A DNA stretch of 64,000 nt from Clostridia bacterium (GCA_017408585.1 JAFQUJ010000017.1:1-64000), one strand, 5' to 3'. Positions 53,287-62,443 are shown, counted from the stretch's first letter. The notes: generated from the sequence alone by a model not told the origin. Numbers and translations are program-made.

Positions 53287-53371
53287 ATTTTTTGTGCATT
53301 TTATACAAAAACTCCAAAATTTTGATACTTTCAACAAATTTATTCTTGTCGATTTTTAAAATTATTTAGAA

Positions 53372-53389
53372 TGTGCAAAAAATGGTACA
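53372..53389. promoter_or_regulatory. Putative WYL-regulon operator, site 1
   Basis: On the minus strand it reads TGTACCATTTTTTGCACA, matching site 3 at 16 of 18 positions. It ends 8 nt upstream of the -35 box of the MBL-WYL promoter, which suits autoregulation (inference). Confidence 0.55.
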
Positions 53390-53397
53390 TATATCAT

Positions 53398-53426
53398 TTG
53401 ACAGGGCACTTAATATATGGTACAAT
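53398..53426 (+). promoter_or_regulatory. Promoter of the MBL-WYL operon
   Basis: TTGACA (53398-53403), 17 nt, TACAAT (53421-53426), 18 nt before the ATG at 53445. Confidence 0.8.
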
Positions 53427-53444
53427 TATTACGAGGTGATTAAG

Positions 53445-54041
53445 ATGATTAAATGCTTTTATGGTGGCGTTCTAGACTCAAACGCCTATCTTTTATATGA
53501 TGGTGGCGAGGCGATGCTAATTGACTGTGGAGTTGCCCCTCAAAAAATTTGCGAATTTTTGCGTGAAAGCTCCCTTAAATTAAAGTACATTATCCTAACT
53601 CATGGGCATTTTGACCATGTGGAATATTCCGAGGAATACGAAAAGCTTTTCCCTGATGCTATGGTGCTTTGCCATAAGGACGAAATTCCCGTTTTACGCG
53701 ACCCTGTGGCTAATGTTACTGCTCTTTTCTCGGCTGGGCGCACATACGAGCTTAGCGCCCACGCCCTAGAGGGTGGCGAGAGGCTATTTATCGGCAACAC
53801 AGAGGTGGAAATCATACACACCCCCGGACATTCTGTCGGTGGAATATGTATTTTTTGTCCTAAGGAGAATGCTATTTTTGTGGGTGATACTCTATTTCGT
53901 AACGGATATGGCAGAACTGATTTTAAGGGTGGGAGCATGACGCTTCTTCGCGCCTCGCTCAAATTATTGTTCTCGCTTGATGGTAGCATAGAGGTTTACT
54001 CGGGACATGGTCCTAAAACGACAATAGGTCAGGAGAGTTAA
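53445..54041 (+). CDS. Metallo-beta-lactamase-fold hydrolase (glyoxalase II-like)
   Basis: A 198-residue zinc hydrolase. THGHFDH at residues 52-58 is the first metal motif; TPGHSVGGI, GDTLFRNGYGRTD and YSGHGPKT supply the other ligands. This small single-domain form resembles hydroxyacylglutathione hydrolase-like enzymes that cleave thioesters; the substrate is unknown. The start at 53445 follows GAGGTGA. An in-frame ATG 72 nt earlier lies inside the operator and upstream of the promoter, so it is excluded. It is the first gene of a two-gene operon with the WYL regulator (1-nt gap). Confidence 0.85.
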   Translation: MIKCFYGGVLDSNAYLLYDGGEAMLIDCGVAPQKICEFLRESSLKLKYIILTHGHFDHVEYSEEYEKLFPDAMVLCHKDEIPVLRDPVANVTALFSAGRTYELSAHALEGGERLFIGNTEVEIIHTPGHSVGGICIFCPKENAIFVGDTLFRNGYGRTDFKGGSMTLLRASLKLLFSLDGSIEVYSGHGPKTTIGQES

Positions 54042-54042
54042 A

Positions 54043-55041
54043 ATGGATTCACTTGAAAAAAAGAAGCTTGCGCTCCTTAGAATTTTACAGATTTTATGGC
54101 GTGACAGTGACGAAAATCACCCTCTTATGCAAGAGGATATTATACGAATTCTCGACACAGAGTACGGTGTTTTAGTTGACAGACGCACAATTGGACGCAA
54201 TATTGCGCTCTTAAAGGATGCGGGATTTGAGATTGAGTCCACAAGGCGTGGCTCTTATCTTGTACAGAGAGTCTTTGAGGATAGCGAGCTACGACTTTTG
54301 ATTGATAGCGTGCTTGCCAGCGCACACATAAGCCCAAGTCACTCTAAGGCTATAATTGAAAAGCTATGCTCTCTTTCGTGCAAGCATTTCAAAAGGCATG
54401 TAAAAAACATCTATTCAGTAAATGACTGGGGAAAAAGCGACAGCCCTCTTTTGTTTTTCAATATTGAAATAATTGACGAGGCAATTGAGCGTGGCCTTAT
54501 GCTTTCCTTTGATTATAATAAGTATTCCTCGGATAAGCGCCTACATAAGTCGGCATCTCACATCGTAAGCCCTTACCAGATGCTCCTTCACAATCAGCAC
54601 TATTATCTTATGGCGCTAAACGAAAAATGGGGAAACATTACCTTTTATAGAATGGATAGAATTATGAACATCGCTCTTACCACCAAACCACTAACTCCCT
54701 TGCGCTCGGTAAAGGGATACGAGGGTGGAATTGATTATAAAAAAATTGCGTGCTCTCTTCCCTATATGTTCACCGACGAGCCAAGGCGAATAACCTTTGT
54801 CGCAAAGGAGTGGGCAATTGATCAAATCGTCGATTGGTTTGGGCGTGATATTACGATTACTCCCGAGGGCGAGGACCTTCGCGTTAGTGTTTTGGCAAGC
54901 CCTAACGCTATGCTCTATTGGTGCTTGCAGTATTCGGGCGCAGTTGAGGTAATAGAGCCACAGGATCTAAGAGAAAGGGTAAAAAATGCACTACGAGAGG
55001 CACTCGAAAAATACGAAAAACAGCCCTCTCCAAATAGATAA
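54043..55041 (+). CDS. WYL-domain transcriptional regulator
   Basis: A 332-residue regulator with an N-terminal winged HTH (about 10-70; LMQEDIIRILDTEYG and DRRTIGRNIALLKDAGFEI) and a central WYL ligand-sensing domain (about 135-220; QHYYLMALNEKWGNITFYRM), followed by the WCX-type C-terminal part that helps form dimers or hexamers. WYL proteins sense nucleotides or nucleic acids and often control defence or DNA-damage genes. Three similar 18-bp sites lie before this operon, before the helicase operon and before the FtsH-like gene, so this protein is the best candidate for binding them (inference). Confidence 0.88.
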   Translation: MDSLEKKKLALLRILQILWRDSDENHPLMQEDIIRILDTEYGVLVDRRTIGRNIALLKDAGFEIESTRRGSYLVQRVFEDSELRLLIDSVLASAHISPSHSKAIIEKLCSLSCKHFKRHVKNIYSVNDWGKSDSPLLFFNIEIIDEAIERGLMLSFDYNKYSSDKRLHKSASHIVSPYQMLLHNQHYYLMALNEKWGNITFYRMDRIMNIALTTKPLTPLRSVKGYEGGIDYKKIACSLPYMFTDEPRRITFVAKEWAIDQIVDWFGRDITITPEGEDLRVSVLASPNAMLYWCLQYSGAVEVIEPQDLRERVKNALREALEKYEKQPSPNR

Positions 55042-55044
55042 AAG

Positions 55045-55063
55045 TGTCCCAAATTTTGGGACA
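55045..55063. promoter_or_regulatory. Perfect inverted repeat after the WYL gene
   Basis: TGTCCCAAA (55045-55053), one T, TTTGGGACA (55055-55063), starting 4 nt behind the WYL stop and followed by TTTT. It could be a short terminator. Its left half differs by one base from the left part of operator site 2 (TGTGCCAAATTT), so a second regulator site is also possible. Confidence 0.5.
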
Positions 55064-55118
55064 TTTTCTATCCTTATCTATGTTACAATGCTATATGTAG
55101 TAATTGGCTTCAGACTTG

Positions 55119-55152
55119 TGTGCCAAATTTGGCTCATTATATATGAGATAAT
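55119..55152 (+). promoter_or_regulatory. Putative WYL-regulon operator, site 2, with -10 box of the helicase operon
   Basis: TGTGCCAAATTTGGCTCA (55119-55136) has a perfect 12-bp core palindrome. Exactly 10 nt later comes the -10 box GATAAT (55147-55152). No -35 hexamer fits at the right distance; the operator occupies that place, as expected for an activator-dependent promoter. Confidence 0.55.
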
Positions 55153-55184
55153 ATTGGCACTTAGTAAGGGAAAGGATGATTTGA

Positions 55185-58100
55185 ATGAAGCTATCACAAA
55201 AATATGTAGAGCTGTTTCTATCGGAGCTTAAGCTATACAGAAGGCTCACCGTCGCAGAGATGAACTACTACGCTCACCATCACGACGAGCTTCTTATGGA
55301 GCTCAAGGAGCTACGCAAGCGTGCTAAGCTTGCGCGCGACAAGAAATGGTTAGAGGAGCAGGCTAGGCTCGAGGAAAAGAGGCTGGCGCGAGAGGAGGCG
55401 GAGCGTGCCGAGGCAGAGCGTCAAAGAATTCTCGAGGACGAGCGTGTTGAGAGCATAACCTGTATGGATTTGCCAACCGATTTTGAGAACCTCTACACAC
55501 AAGACGAAAATACAGAGCTTGAGCACACCGATAATGTCGGTGATGCGCTTATCAGCTCACTAAACAAGCTCGCAAGGGTTGATATCGAATACATCTCAGC
55601 TATCACGGGGCTTGATTACAAGAGCGTTATTTTAGCGCTCAAGGGTGCGATTTATCAAAATCCGCAGAAGTGGAACGAGTGCTTCTATTTAGGCTGGGAA
55701 ACGGCTGAGGAATATCTTAGTGGCTCTCTTCGTGAAAAGCTACAGGTTGCAATTGAGGCAAACGAGCGCTACAAGGGCTACTTCTCCGACAATGTAAGAG
55801 CGCTTGAAAGGGTTATCCCATCAGGACTTAGCATAAATGATATATATGTAACTCTTGGCTCTCCGTGGCTACCCACTACTGTAATTGACGATTTTATAGT
55901 TTATTTGCTTGGCGATGTAAGCAATCGTTTTCCGGAGGGTGCTCTTAGATGCTATCACGACGAGGGTAGCGGAACATGGGAGATACCTGTCAAGAACAGA
56001 TATACGGGTACAAGATACAATGGCAGATGCTTTGACACCTATGGCACGCGCGATTTGAATGCGCTGATTATCATTGAAAAAACGCTAAATCAAGCGCCAA
56101 TTGAGGTCTATGACGAATTTCCGTCAAGGACCAATCCGGGCAAGCTGGAAAAGCGCTTAAACGAGGGACGCACCTTCCGTGCGCTTGAAAAGCAAGAGGT
56201 CATTATCAAGGCGTTCAAGAGCTGGATTTGGACCTCGCCTGAGCGTCGAGCAGAGCTTGAAAGGATATATGAAACGAGGTATTCCTCTAACAGAGTGCGT
56301 CATTTTGACGGCTCGTTTCTCACTTTACCGGGGCTTAGTCCTGACATAGAGCTTTATCCTTATCAAAGAAATGCGGTTGCTCGTATTCTCTTCACCCCTA
56401 ACACTCTGCTTGCTCACGATGTTGGAAGCGGTAAAACCTACATTATGATTGCAAGCGCTATGGAGCTAAAAAGAACAGGCATCTCCAAAAAGAACATATT
56501 TGTCGTTCCAAATAACCTGGTTGGTCAGTGGAAGGATATTTTCTTATCGATGTATCCCGAGGCTAAGCTCCTTTGCGTTGAGCCAAAGAGCTTTACTCCT
56601 AAAAAGCGTCTTGGTGTCTTAAAGCAGATGCGCGACGAGGAATTTGACGGAATTATTATTGCGTATAGCTCCTTTGAGCTTATTCCATTTTCAAAGAAAG
56701 CACAAATCGAGGCGCTCGAGGCAGAGCTGGCAGAATACAACAAGGCAACAACCAATCTTTACACAGACCGCTATGCAAGGCAAAAGAAGGCGCTTGAAAA
56801 GAAAATAGCAGAGCTATACGAGAAAACAGAGCTATCCCTTGGCTCAATTTTCTTTGACGAGCTAGGTATAAGCACTATCTTCATTGACGAGGCGCACAAC
56901 TATAAAAATGTGCCACTTCACACTCACACGGGCAGGGTTTTGGGAATTAGCTCCTCGGGTAGCACAAAGTGTCAGGATATATTAAACAAGGTTCGCTATG
57001 TTCAAAGGACAAATGGCGGACGAGGCTGTGTTTTAGCGACAGGAACGCCCATTACAAACTCGATAACTGATGCGTTTATTATGCAGAAATTTCTTCAAGA
57101 TGGCGAGCTAAAGCTACTTGGACTTTCCAGCTTTGATGGCTGGATTGGTATGTTTGCCGAAAAGCACACGGACTTTGAAATAGATGTCGATACAAGCTCG
57201 TATCGCTTGACCACTCGCTTTTCGAGATTTCACAACCTACCCGAGCTAACTAAGCTCCTTGCCAGCGTTGCCGACTTCCATGTCGTTGACCAAAGCGATG
57301 GCGTTCCCTTGCTTGACGGATATACGGATTGCGTGTGCTCTCGCTCAAGCGAGTTTAAGGGCTATCTCAAGGTAATATCCGCTCGTGCTGAGGATGTGCG
57401 CTCACGCAGAGTTCCAAGAACGGAGGACAATATGCTTCTTATCACAACAGATGGTCGTAAGGCGGCGCTTGATATGCGTCTTATTGACGACACAATCGTG
57501 GTAAGTGGTCACTCCTCAAAGGCGCAGGCGTGCGCAGATAACGCCTTCGATATTTACAAGCGATATGAGCTTACGAAAAGCACACAGCTTATATTCTGTG
57601 ACTACTCTACCCCAAAGGCAACATTTAATCTCTATGACGAGATACGCACACTGCTTGTTGCTAAGGGCGTTCCCTATGACGAGATTGCGTTTGTTCATTC
57701 GGCGACAACACCCGCATCACGCGATAAGCTCTTTGAGGCAGTAAGGCGCGGAGAGATACGAATTTTGATTGGCTCTACCTTCAAGCTGGGGCTTGGCGTA
57801 AATGTTCAGGACAAGCTAATTGCAATCCATCACCTTGATGTTCCGTGGCGTCCTGCCGACATGACACAGCGTGAGGGCCGTATTCTTCGTCAAGGAAATG
57901 AAAACGAGAGGGTTTTCATATTTAGATATATAACCAAGGGTAGCTTTGATGCGTATTCTTGGCAATTGCTTGAAACTAAGCAACGCTTTATCAGCTCTAT
58001 TTTGTGTGGACACATGACAGAAAGAAGCGGAAGCGATGTGTGTGATACGGTGCTTTCATATGCCGAGGTAAAGGCGCTAGCTGTCGGAAATCCGCTTATC

Positions 58101-58691
58101 AAGAAAAGGGTTGAGATAGCAAACGAGCTTGACAGGCTATCAATTTTGAAGCGTGAGCGAGTTTTGCGCTTTGAGAGCTTAAAGCTAGAGCTTGAGGCTC
58201 TCCCATCTAAGATTGAGGCACAAGAGGTCATATTAGAGCGTGCAAGGCTTGACATGGCGTTTCTTGGCGAGCAAGAAGCTCCGCCCGAGCTTTCGCCCGA
58301 CGAGCGTCGCGCATTTAGAGAGCGTCTTGAAATCGCTCTGCGCTCAAATACTCTTGCAAGCGAGGAAAGAGAGCTATTTGAGCATCGTGGCTTTATGCTT
58401 GTGCTGGGGGCAGGAATGAAGGCTGACGAGCCATTTATTTGGCTTACGCGCGAGGGCAAATACCACCTTGAGCTAGGCGAGGCCAGCCTTGGCTATTTAC
58501 CTCGTATCAACAATTTCCTTGACAGCTTCAAAAAGCATCTTGAAAGGCTTGAGGAGGGCTACGAGGCGCTTATAAACAGGCGTCGAGATATTGAAATTGC
58601 ACTTAGCGAGCGTGACGAGTACTCACAAAGAATAGAGGAGCTAAAAGCAGAGCTACAACAATTAGATAAGAAATTAGGAGTTACACAATGA
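55185..58691 (+). CDS. SNF2-type DEAD/DEAH helicase-like ATPase
   Basis: 1168 residues. Residues 1-90 are charged and helical (a long Glu/Arg coiled coil). The ATPase lies in the middle: YQRNAVARILF, Walker A AHDVGSGKTY near 412, DEAH in IFIDEAHNYKN near 567, motif III LATGTPITNS, and the C-core with GSTFKLGLGVNVQ and MTQREGRILRQGN near 862-905. This Q-x-x-R-x-G-R-I-x-R-Q-G form belongs to the large helicases found with mobile elements and defence islands, often joined to a methylase; no methylase domain is present here. The C-terminal 250 residues are coiled coil. It overlaps the MoxR gene by 4 nt (ATGA). Confidence 0.85.
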   Translation: MKLSQKYVELFLSELKLYRRLTVAEMNYYAHHHDELLMELKELRKRAKLARDKKWLEEQARLEEKRLAREEAERAEAERQRILEDERVESITCMDLPTDFENLYTQDENTELEHTDNVGDALISSLNKLARVDIEYISAITGLDYKSVILALKGAIYQNPQKWNECFYLGWETAEEYLSGSLREKLQVAIEANERYKGYFSDNVRALERVIPSGLSINDIYVTLGSPWLPTTVIDDFIVYLLGDVSNRFPEGALRCYHDEGSGTWEIPVKNRYTGTRYNGRCFDTYGTRDLNALIIIEKTLNQAPIEVYDEFPSRTNPGKLEKRLNEGRTFRALEKQEVIIKAFKSWIWTSPERRAELERIYETRYSSNRVRHFDGSFLTLPGLSPDIELYPYQRNAVARILFTPNTLLAHDVGSGKTYIMIASAMELKRTGISKKNIFVVPNNLVGQWKDIFLSMYPEAKLLCVEPKSFTPKKRLGVLKQMRDEEFDGIIIAYSSFELIPFSKKAQIEALEAELAEYNKATTNLYTDRYARQKKALEKKIAELYEKTELSLGSIFFDELGISTIFIDEAHNYKNVPLHTHTGRVLGISSSGSTKCQDILNKVRYVQRTNGGRGCVLATGTPITNSITDAFIMQKFLQDGELKLLGLSSFDGWIGMFAEKHTDFEIDVDTSSYRLTTRFSRFHNLPELTKLLASVADFHVVDQSDGVPLLDGYTDCVCSRSSEFKGYLKVISARAEDVRSRRVPRTEDNMLLITTDGRKAALDMRLIDDTIVVSGHSSKAQACADNAFDIYKRYELTKSTQLIFCDYSTPKATFNLYDEIRTLLVAKGVPYDEIAFVHSATTPASRDKLFEAVRRGEIRILIGSTFKLGLGVNVQDKLIAIHHLDVPWRPADMTQREGRILRQGNENERVFIFRYITKGSFDAYSWQLLETKQRFISSILCGHMTERSGSDVCDTVLSYAEVKALAVGNPLIKKRVEIANELDRLSILKRERVLRFESLKLELEALPSKIEAQEVILERARLDMAFLGEQEAPPELSPDERRAFRERLEIALRSNTLASEERELFEHRGFMLVLGAGMKADEPFIWLTREGKYHLELGEASLGYLPRINNFLDSFKKHLERLEEGYEALINRRRDIEIALSERDEYSQRIEELKAELQQLDKKLGVTQ

Positions 58692-59800
58692 AGGATTTTG
58701 GAAAAATAAACATTCCCATTTTGAGCGTTGACAAAACCGTTGAGGCTCTATCAAGCATATATATATCTGCTGTAATATCGGACACCCCCTTTAAGAGCCT
58801 ACCATCAATCATGCTCTGGGGTGCGCCCGGTATCGGTAAATCTCAGCTTGTGCGTGCTCTTGCCGAGGAAATTCAAGGCGGAACGGGCAAAAGGTGCGTT
58901 GTAACCGATGTGCGCTTGCTTTTGTTCAACCCGATTGACCTTCGTGGCATTCCAACCGCAAGCGCCGACAAGACCCTTGCGGTTTGGCTAAAGCCAAAGA
59001 TATTCCAAATGGACGAAAGCGACGAGGTTGTAAACATTCTGTTCCTTGATGAGATTTCGGCTGCACCTCAATCGGTTCAAGCGGCGGCATACCAAATCAC
59101 GCTTGACAGAATTATAGGTGAGCATTCTCTGCCCGACAACTGCATAGTTATTGCGGCAGGAAACAGAGTAACAGACAAGAGCGTTGCGTACAAGATGCCT
59201 CGTGCGCTTGCCAACCGTCTTTGCCACATTGAAATTGAGGCGAATTTTGATTCATGGCTTCGTTGGGCTGTATCACACGAAATTTCACCAAAGATTGTCG
59301 GTTTTTTATCGTTTAGGCACGATATGCTTCTGGAAAATGATGCGTCAAGCGACAATCAAGCATTTCCAACTCCTCGTTCATGGGAGATGGTAAGCAATCT
59401 ATTAAAGGTTTCGGGTGATGACCCAAGCGCAATTTATCCACTTATATCGGGCTGTGTAGGTGGTGGCGTTGCAACTGAATTCTGCTCCTGGTGCAGAGTC
59501 TTTTCAAGGCTTCCAAAAATAGAGGATGTATTCACGGGACGCTACACAGAAATCCCCTCAGAAACAGATGTGCTTTATGCGCTGATTTCCTCGATGACCT
59601 CATATGTAAGGGAGCATCAAAATGATATAAGAGGAATTGAGCTTTCTATTCAATACGCTATGAGGCTTCCCGCCGACTTCTCTGTTGTTCTGCTTAAAAA
59701 CTACATGGCAATAAACGAGGATTTCAAGCGATATCTTATGACCATTCCAAGCTTCACAAGATGGCTTAGCTCAAAGGGGAGATACCTAAATGGCAATTGA
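58688..59800 (+). CDS. MoxR-type AAA+ ATPase
   Basis: A 370-residue AAA+ ATPase of the MoxR/AAA_5 type. Walker A GAPGIGKS is at 45-52, Walker B LFLDE at 119-123 with the following ISAAPQSVQAAAYQI helix, sensor 1 AAGNR, and an arginine-finger region ALANRLCHIEIE. MoxR ATPases remodel protein targets together with a VWA partner. That partner is encoded next with an 11-nt overlap, and the helicase gene overlaps on the other side, so the three proteins form one coupled unit. Confidence 0.88.
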   Translation: MKDFGKINIPILSVDKTVEALSSIYISAVISDTPFKSLPSIMLWGAPGIGKSQLVRALAEEIQGGTGKRCVVTDVRLLLFNPIDLRGIPTASADKTLAVWLKPKIFQMDESDEVVNILFLDEISAAPQSVQAAAYQITLDRIIGEHSLPDNCIVIAAGNRVTDKSVAYKMPRALANRLCHIEIEANFDSWLRWAVSHEISPKIVGFLSFRHDMLLENDASSDNQAFPTPRSWEMVSNLLKVSGDDPSAIYPLISGCVGGGVATEFCSWCRVFSRLPKIEDVFTGRYTEIPSETDVLYALISSMTSYVREHQNDIRGIELSIQYAMRLPADFSVVLLKNYMAINEDFKRYLMTIPSFTRWLSSKGRYLNGN

Positions 59801-61082
59801 TATGACAAGGGCTCGTGCCTGCGCTAACAGGCTTTTGATGTCGAGGCTTCGCATTCTTGGAAATCACGGCTTTTACGGACTTCTTTTGTCGCATATTACC
59901 TTCGCTCTTGACGAGAGCCTGGATACTGCGGCAACTGATGCGAAAAAAATCTACTTTTCGCCCGATTTTCTTGATAAGCTCTCCGACTCGGAGCTTGATT
60001 TTATTATGATGCACGAAATTATGCATGTGGTGCTTCAGCATTGCTTTCGTGATGGGGATAGAAACCCCGATGCGTTTAATATCGCGTGTGACATTGTCGT
60101 AAATTCAAACATTTTAAAGAGCCTAGGTGGCAATTTAAGCAGTATTACTGTTAGGTGCGCCGGTGGTGAGTCGATGCATCTAGCTCCCGATGGCAAGGAG
60201 GGGCATCTATACACAGCCGAGGAGGTTTATGAGATGCTCCCCGATTCAATTAAAAATCAGCGTCCCAAGAGTGGCTCAGGCGAGGGTGACGGGGACAGTC
60301 AGGACAATTCCTCGGGCAATCCGCAGAGTCGTGGCTCTGCCTCGACGAGTGGCAAGCTAAAGCCACTTGATGACCATTCAAGATGGGGAACGGGCGAAAT
60401 TGACAACGAAATAGTTGACCTTTGGGCAGGGCATCTGGAGGATGCGATTAAGGTTATCACCATAACAGAGCCCTCTAACACATGGGGCAACATTCCCGCC
60501 TTTGCACAAAGAATGCTACGCGAGCGAAGCGAGGGACAAACGAATTGGCGCGAGGTGCTAAGCAACTTCGTTCAAGAGGAGATAAACGATTATTCCTTCT
60601 CTCCACCCGACAGGCGCTTTGGAGAATTCGATTTCTTCTTGCCCGATTACAACGAAACGGACGAGAGCGTAAAGGATATTTTATTTATGATAGATACCTC
60701 GGGCTCAATGACTGACCAAATGATAACTGATGCCTTTAACGAGGTGCGTGGAGCTATACTCCAATTTAACGGACGCCTCGAAGCGCATCTTGGCTTCTTT
60801 GATGCTACTGTCGTCGAACCTGTCACTCCGTTTTCGAGCATTGACGAGCTTGACATTATTCGTCCTATTGGTGGCGGTGGCACGAATTTCCACTGTGTTT
60901 TCCATTATGTGCGCTCAAAAATGGACACTCTCCCCTCTAGTATTATAATTTTGACTGATGGCTACGCTCCGTTTCCACAAAAGCAGGATGCTATGGACAT
61001 TCCTGTGCTTTGGGTTATCAACAATGAAGAGGTTGACCCACCGTGGGGCAAGGTTATAAGAATTAAGGACATCTCAAAATAA
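59790..61082 (+). CDS. DUF2201-type protein: HExxH metallopeptidase-like domain plus VWA domain
   Basis: 430 residues. The N-terminal part (to about 130) is a metallopeptidase-like domain with HEIMH at 75-79 in MMHEIMHVVLQH. A disordered Gly/Ser/Asp-rich linker follows (about 155-200), then a VWA domain with the MIDAS start MIDTSGSM near 302 and the later GGGTNFHCVF and ILTDGYAPF. This is the DUF2201 layout known to occur beside MoxR ATPases. The MIDAS site probably binds the MoxR ring while the metallopeptidase-like domain acts on the target; whether it is catalytic is unknown. Last gene of the trio, ending at a terminator. Confidence 0.88.
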   Translation: MAIDMTRARACANRLLMSRLRILGNHGFYGLLLSHITFALDESLDTAATDAKKIYFSPDFLDKLSDSELDFIMMHEIMHVVLQHCFRDGDRNPDAFNIACDIVVNSNILKSLGGNLSSITVRCAGGESMHLAPDGKEGHLYTAEEVYEMLPDSIKNQRPKSGSGEGDGDSQDNSSGNPQSRGSASTSGKLKPLDDHSRWGTGEIDNEIVDLWAGHLEDAIKVITITEPSNTWGNIPAFAQRMLRERSEGQTNWREVLSNFVQEEINDYSFSPPDRRFGEFDFFLPDYNETDESVKDILFMIDTSGSMTDQMITDAFNEVRGAILQFNGRLEAHLGFFDATVVEPVTPFSSIDELDIIRPIGGGGTNFHCVFHYVRSKMDTLPSSIIILTDGYAPFPQKQDAMDIPVLWVINNEEVDPPWGKVIRIKDISK

Positions 61083-61087
61083 AGCAA

Positions 61088-61120
61088 AAAATCTCGACAT
61101 GTGTCGAGATTTTCGCTTTT
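61088..61120. terminator. Terminator between the helicase operon and the FtsH-like gene
   Basis: AAAATCTCGACA (61088-61099) pairs with TGTCGAGATTTT (61102-61113); outer AAAGC/GCTTT bases extend it with mismatches. A T-run follows on the plus strand, and an A-rich side serves the minus strand. Confidence 0.75.
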
Positions 61121-61144
61121 TGGGCTTTTATTTATGAATTGAGC

Positions 61145-62404
61145 TTAGGCAATATCAACCTTAACTATGCTATGCTCTGAGCGAATTCTTGCAATATCCG
61201 AGGCAAGAAGTGTTTTCCTTTCAAGGAGCTCTCTTGCAACTGCCTCGTAGAAGCCCCTGTTTTTGCAAAGCATTTCCTTTGCCTTGAACAAATATTCGTC
61301 AAGCTTTGCTCTTGTAAGTAGCTCACTTTCGTGCTGACTGCGCTCCGAGGTATCACTATATCCACATCCGAGAACATGGTTGCCCATAGTTCCGCTATCC
61401 GTTATTGCGTCCTTTATATGAGCTTGCGCTCTATACAAATCGTTTTGCGCTCCACTTGCGACTCTGCCTAAGGTAAGCTCCGCTCCTGCCTTGCCACCGA
61501 GAATAGTCAAGATTATGTGTGCTCGTCTTCTGTGCTCCTTGCATTTACGGACAAATCCTATTCTGTCCGAGCCACAAAGGGCAGAAATTGAAACCATTCC
61601 GACGCTTCCCTCCAAAATAAGCTCCGATATTACTGCGTGTCCCGCCTCGTGATAGGCTACCTCGGTTAGTTCGTCCTCAGTTAGCTCGTTAAGGCTTCTT
61701 ATATGATAGTTTTCGCGTAGGGTTGCCATTACAAGATGACGCATTTCGACCTTGTCGCATCTTTCATATGCTGCGTAAACTGCGGCATCGTTAATTGTCG
61801 CCTCAAGTGTTGCACAGGAATCGCCTGCAAGCATTTTTGCAACATCGTCAATATTTACATCTGCGACAATCGGCTTGCCCTTAAGATAATGCTCTATTAT
61901 CTTCGTTGCATCGTCTATGCTCGGCGCTTCAACAACAATTCGTCTATCAAAGCGACCACTTCTTATAAGTGATTTTGGGATATCTCCGAGATCATTTGCG
62001 GTGGCAATTATAAACACATCATCGCACTTAACCTTATCAATCCACGCTTGAACTGCCGATAGCTCCTCTTGACTTCCGTCTTGACAGGGGAACTTGTCAA
62101 GGTCGTCGAGAAGTATGATTGACGGGGCGTTTTGCTGTGCCTCGGTAAAGACTCTTTCTATCTCTCTTATAAAGTCCCCGTCGCCCTTTGTTCTGCGTAG
62201 AATATATGAATTTATGCCACACGCCTCAATCAAGGTATGCGCCATAAGTGATTTGCCAAGTCCGGGTGCGCCATTTATCAAAATTCCGTTGGGCATATTT
62301 GCGCCCATTTTCTTGTAAATGTCACGATTTTGCACGATGTCGCAGATTTGCTTTAATTCGTCCTTAATTTTCTCATAGCCAATAATTTTTTCAAATGCTT
62401 TCAT
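61145..62404 (-). CDS. Soluble FtsH-like AAA+ metallopeptidase (M41 type)
   Basis: 419 residues. An AAA+ module (Walker A GAPGLGKS at 45-52; sensor IIATAND; SRH RSGRFDRRI near 149) is followed by an M41-type peptidase domain with HEAGH at 252-256 and a late aspartate in GAQNDLYRA. Unlike FtsH there are no membrane helices, so it is cytosolic. Walker B reads IILLDDLDKF: the usual glutamate after the first aspartate is aspartate. It probably unfolds and degrades proteins; the shared operator suggests its targets include parts of the helicase-MoxR-VWA system (inference). Start 62404 has GGAG before it; a 55-residue longer frame would begin upstream of the promoter. Confidence 0.85.
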   Translation of the reverse strand: MKAFEKIIGYEKIKDELKQICDIVQNRDIYKKMGANMPNGILINGAPGLGKSLMAHTLIEACGINSYILRRTKGDGDFIREIERVFTEAQQNAPSIILLDDLDKFPCQDGSQEELSAVQAWIDKVKCDDVFIIATANDLGDIPKSLIRSGRFDRRIVVEAPSIDDATKIIEHYLKGKPIVADVNIDDVAKMLAGDSCATLEATINDAAVYAAYERCDKVEMRHLVMATLRENYHIRSLNELTEDELTEVAYHEAGHAVISELILEGSVGMVSISALCGSDRIGFVRKCKEHRRRAHIILTILGGKAGAELTLGRVASGAQNDLYRAQAHIKDAITDSGTMGNHVLGCGYSDTSERSQHESELLTRAKLDEYLFKAKEMLCKNRGFYEAVARELLERKTLLASDIARIRSEHSIVKVDIA

Positions 62405-62443
62405 TTTCTTTTCTCCTGTTCGTTTTGGTTTTGGTGTACTAAT

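Noticed and set aside
57890-58459. Open frame of 189 codons on the minus strand
   Set aside because: Antisense to the coiled-coil end of the SNF2 helicase; composition is a shadow of the sense frame.
55185-58691. Integrative element marked by the large helicase
   Set aside because: No integrase, relaxase, coupling protein or attachment repeats are visible around it.
55185-62404. DISARM or BREX system
   Set aside because: The helicase is SNF2-like, but the methylase, DrmA/DrmB or Brx/Pgl proteins that define these systems are absent.
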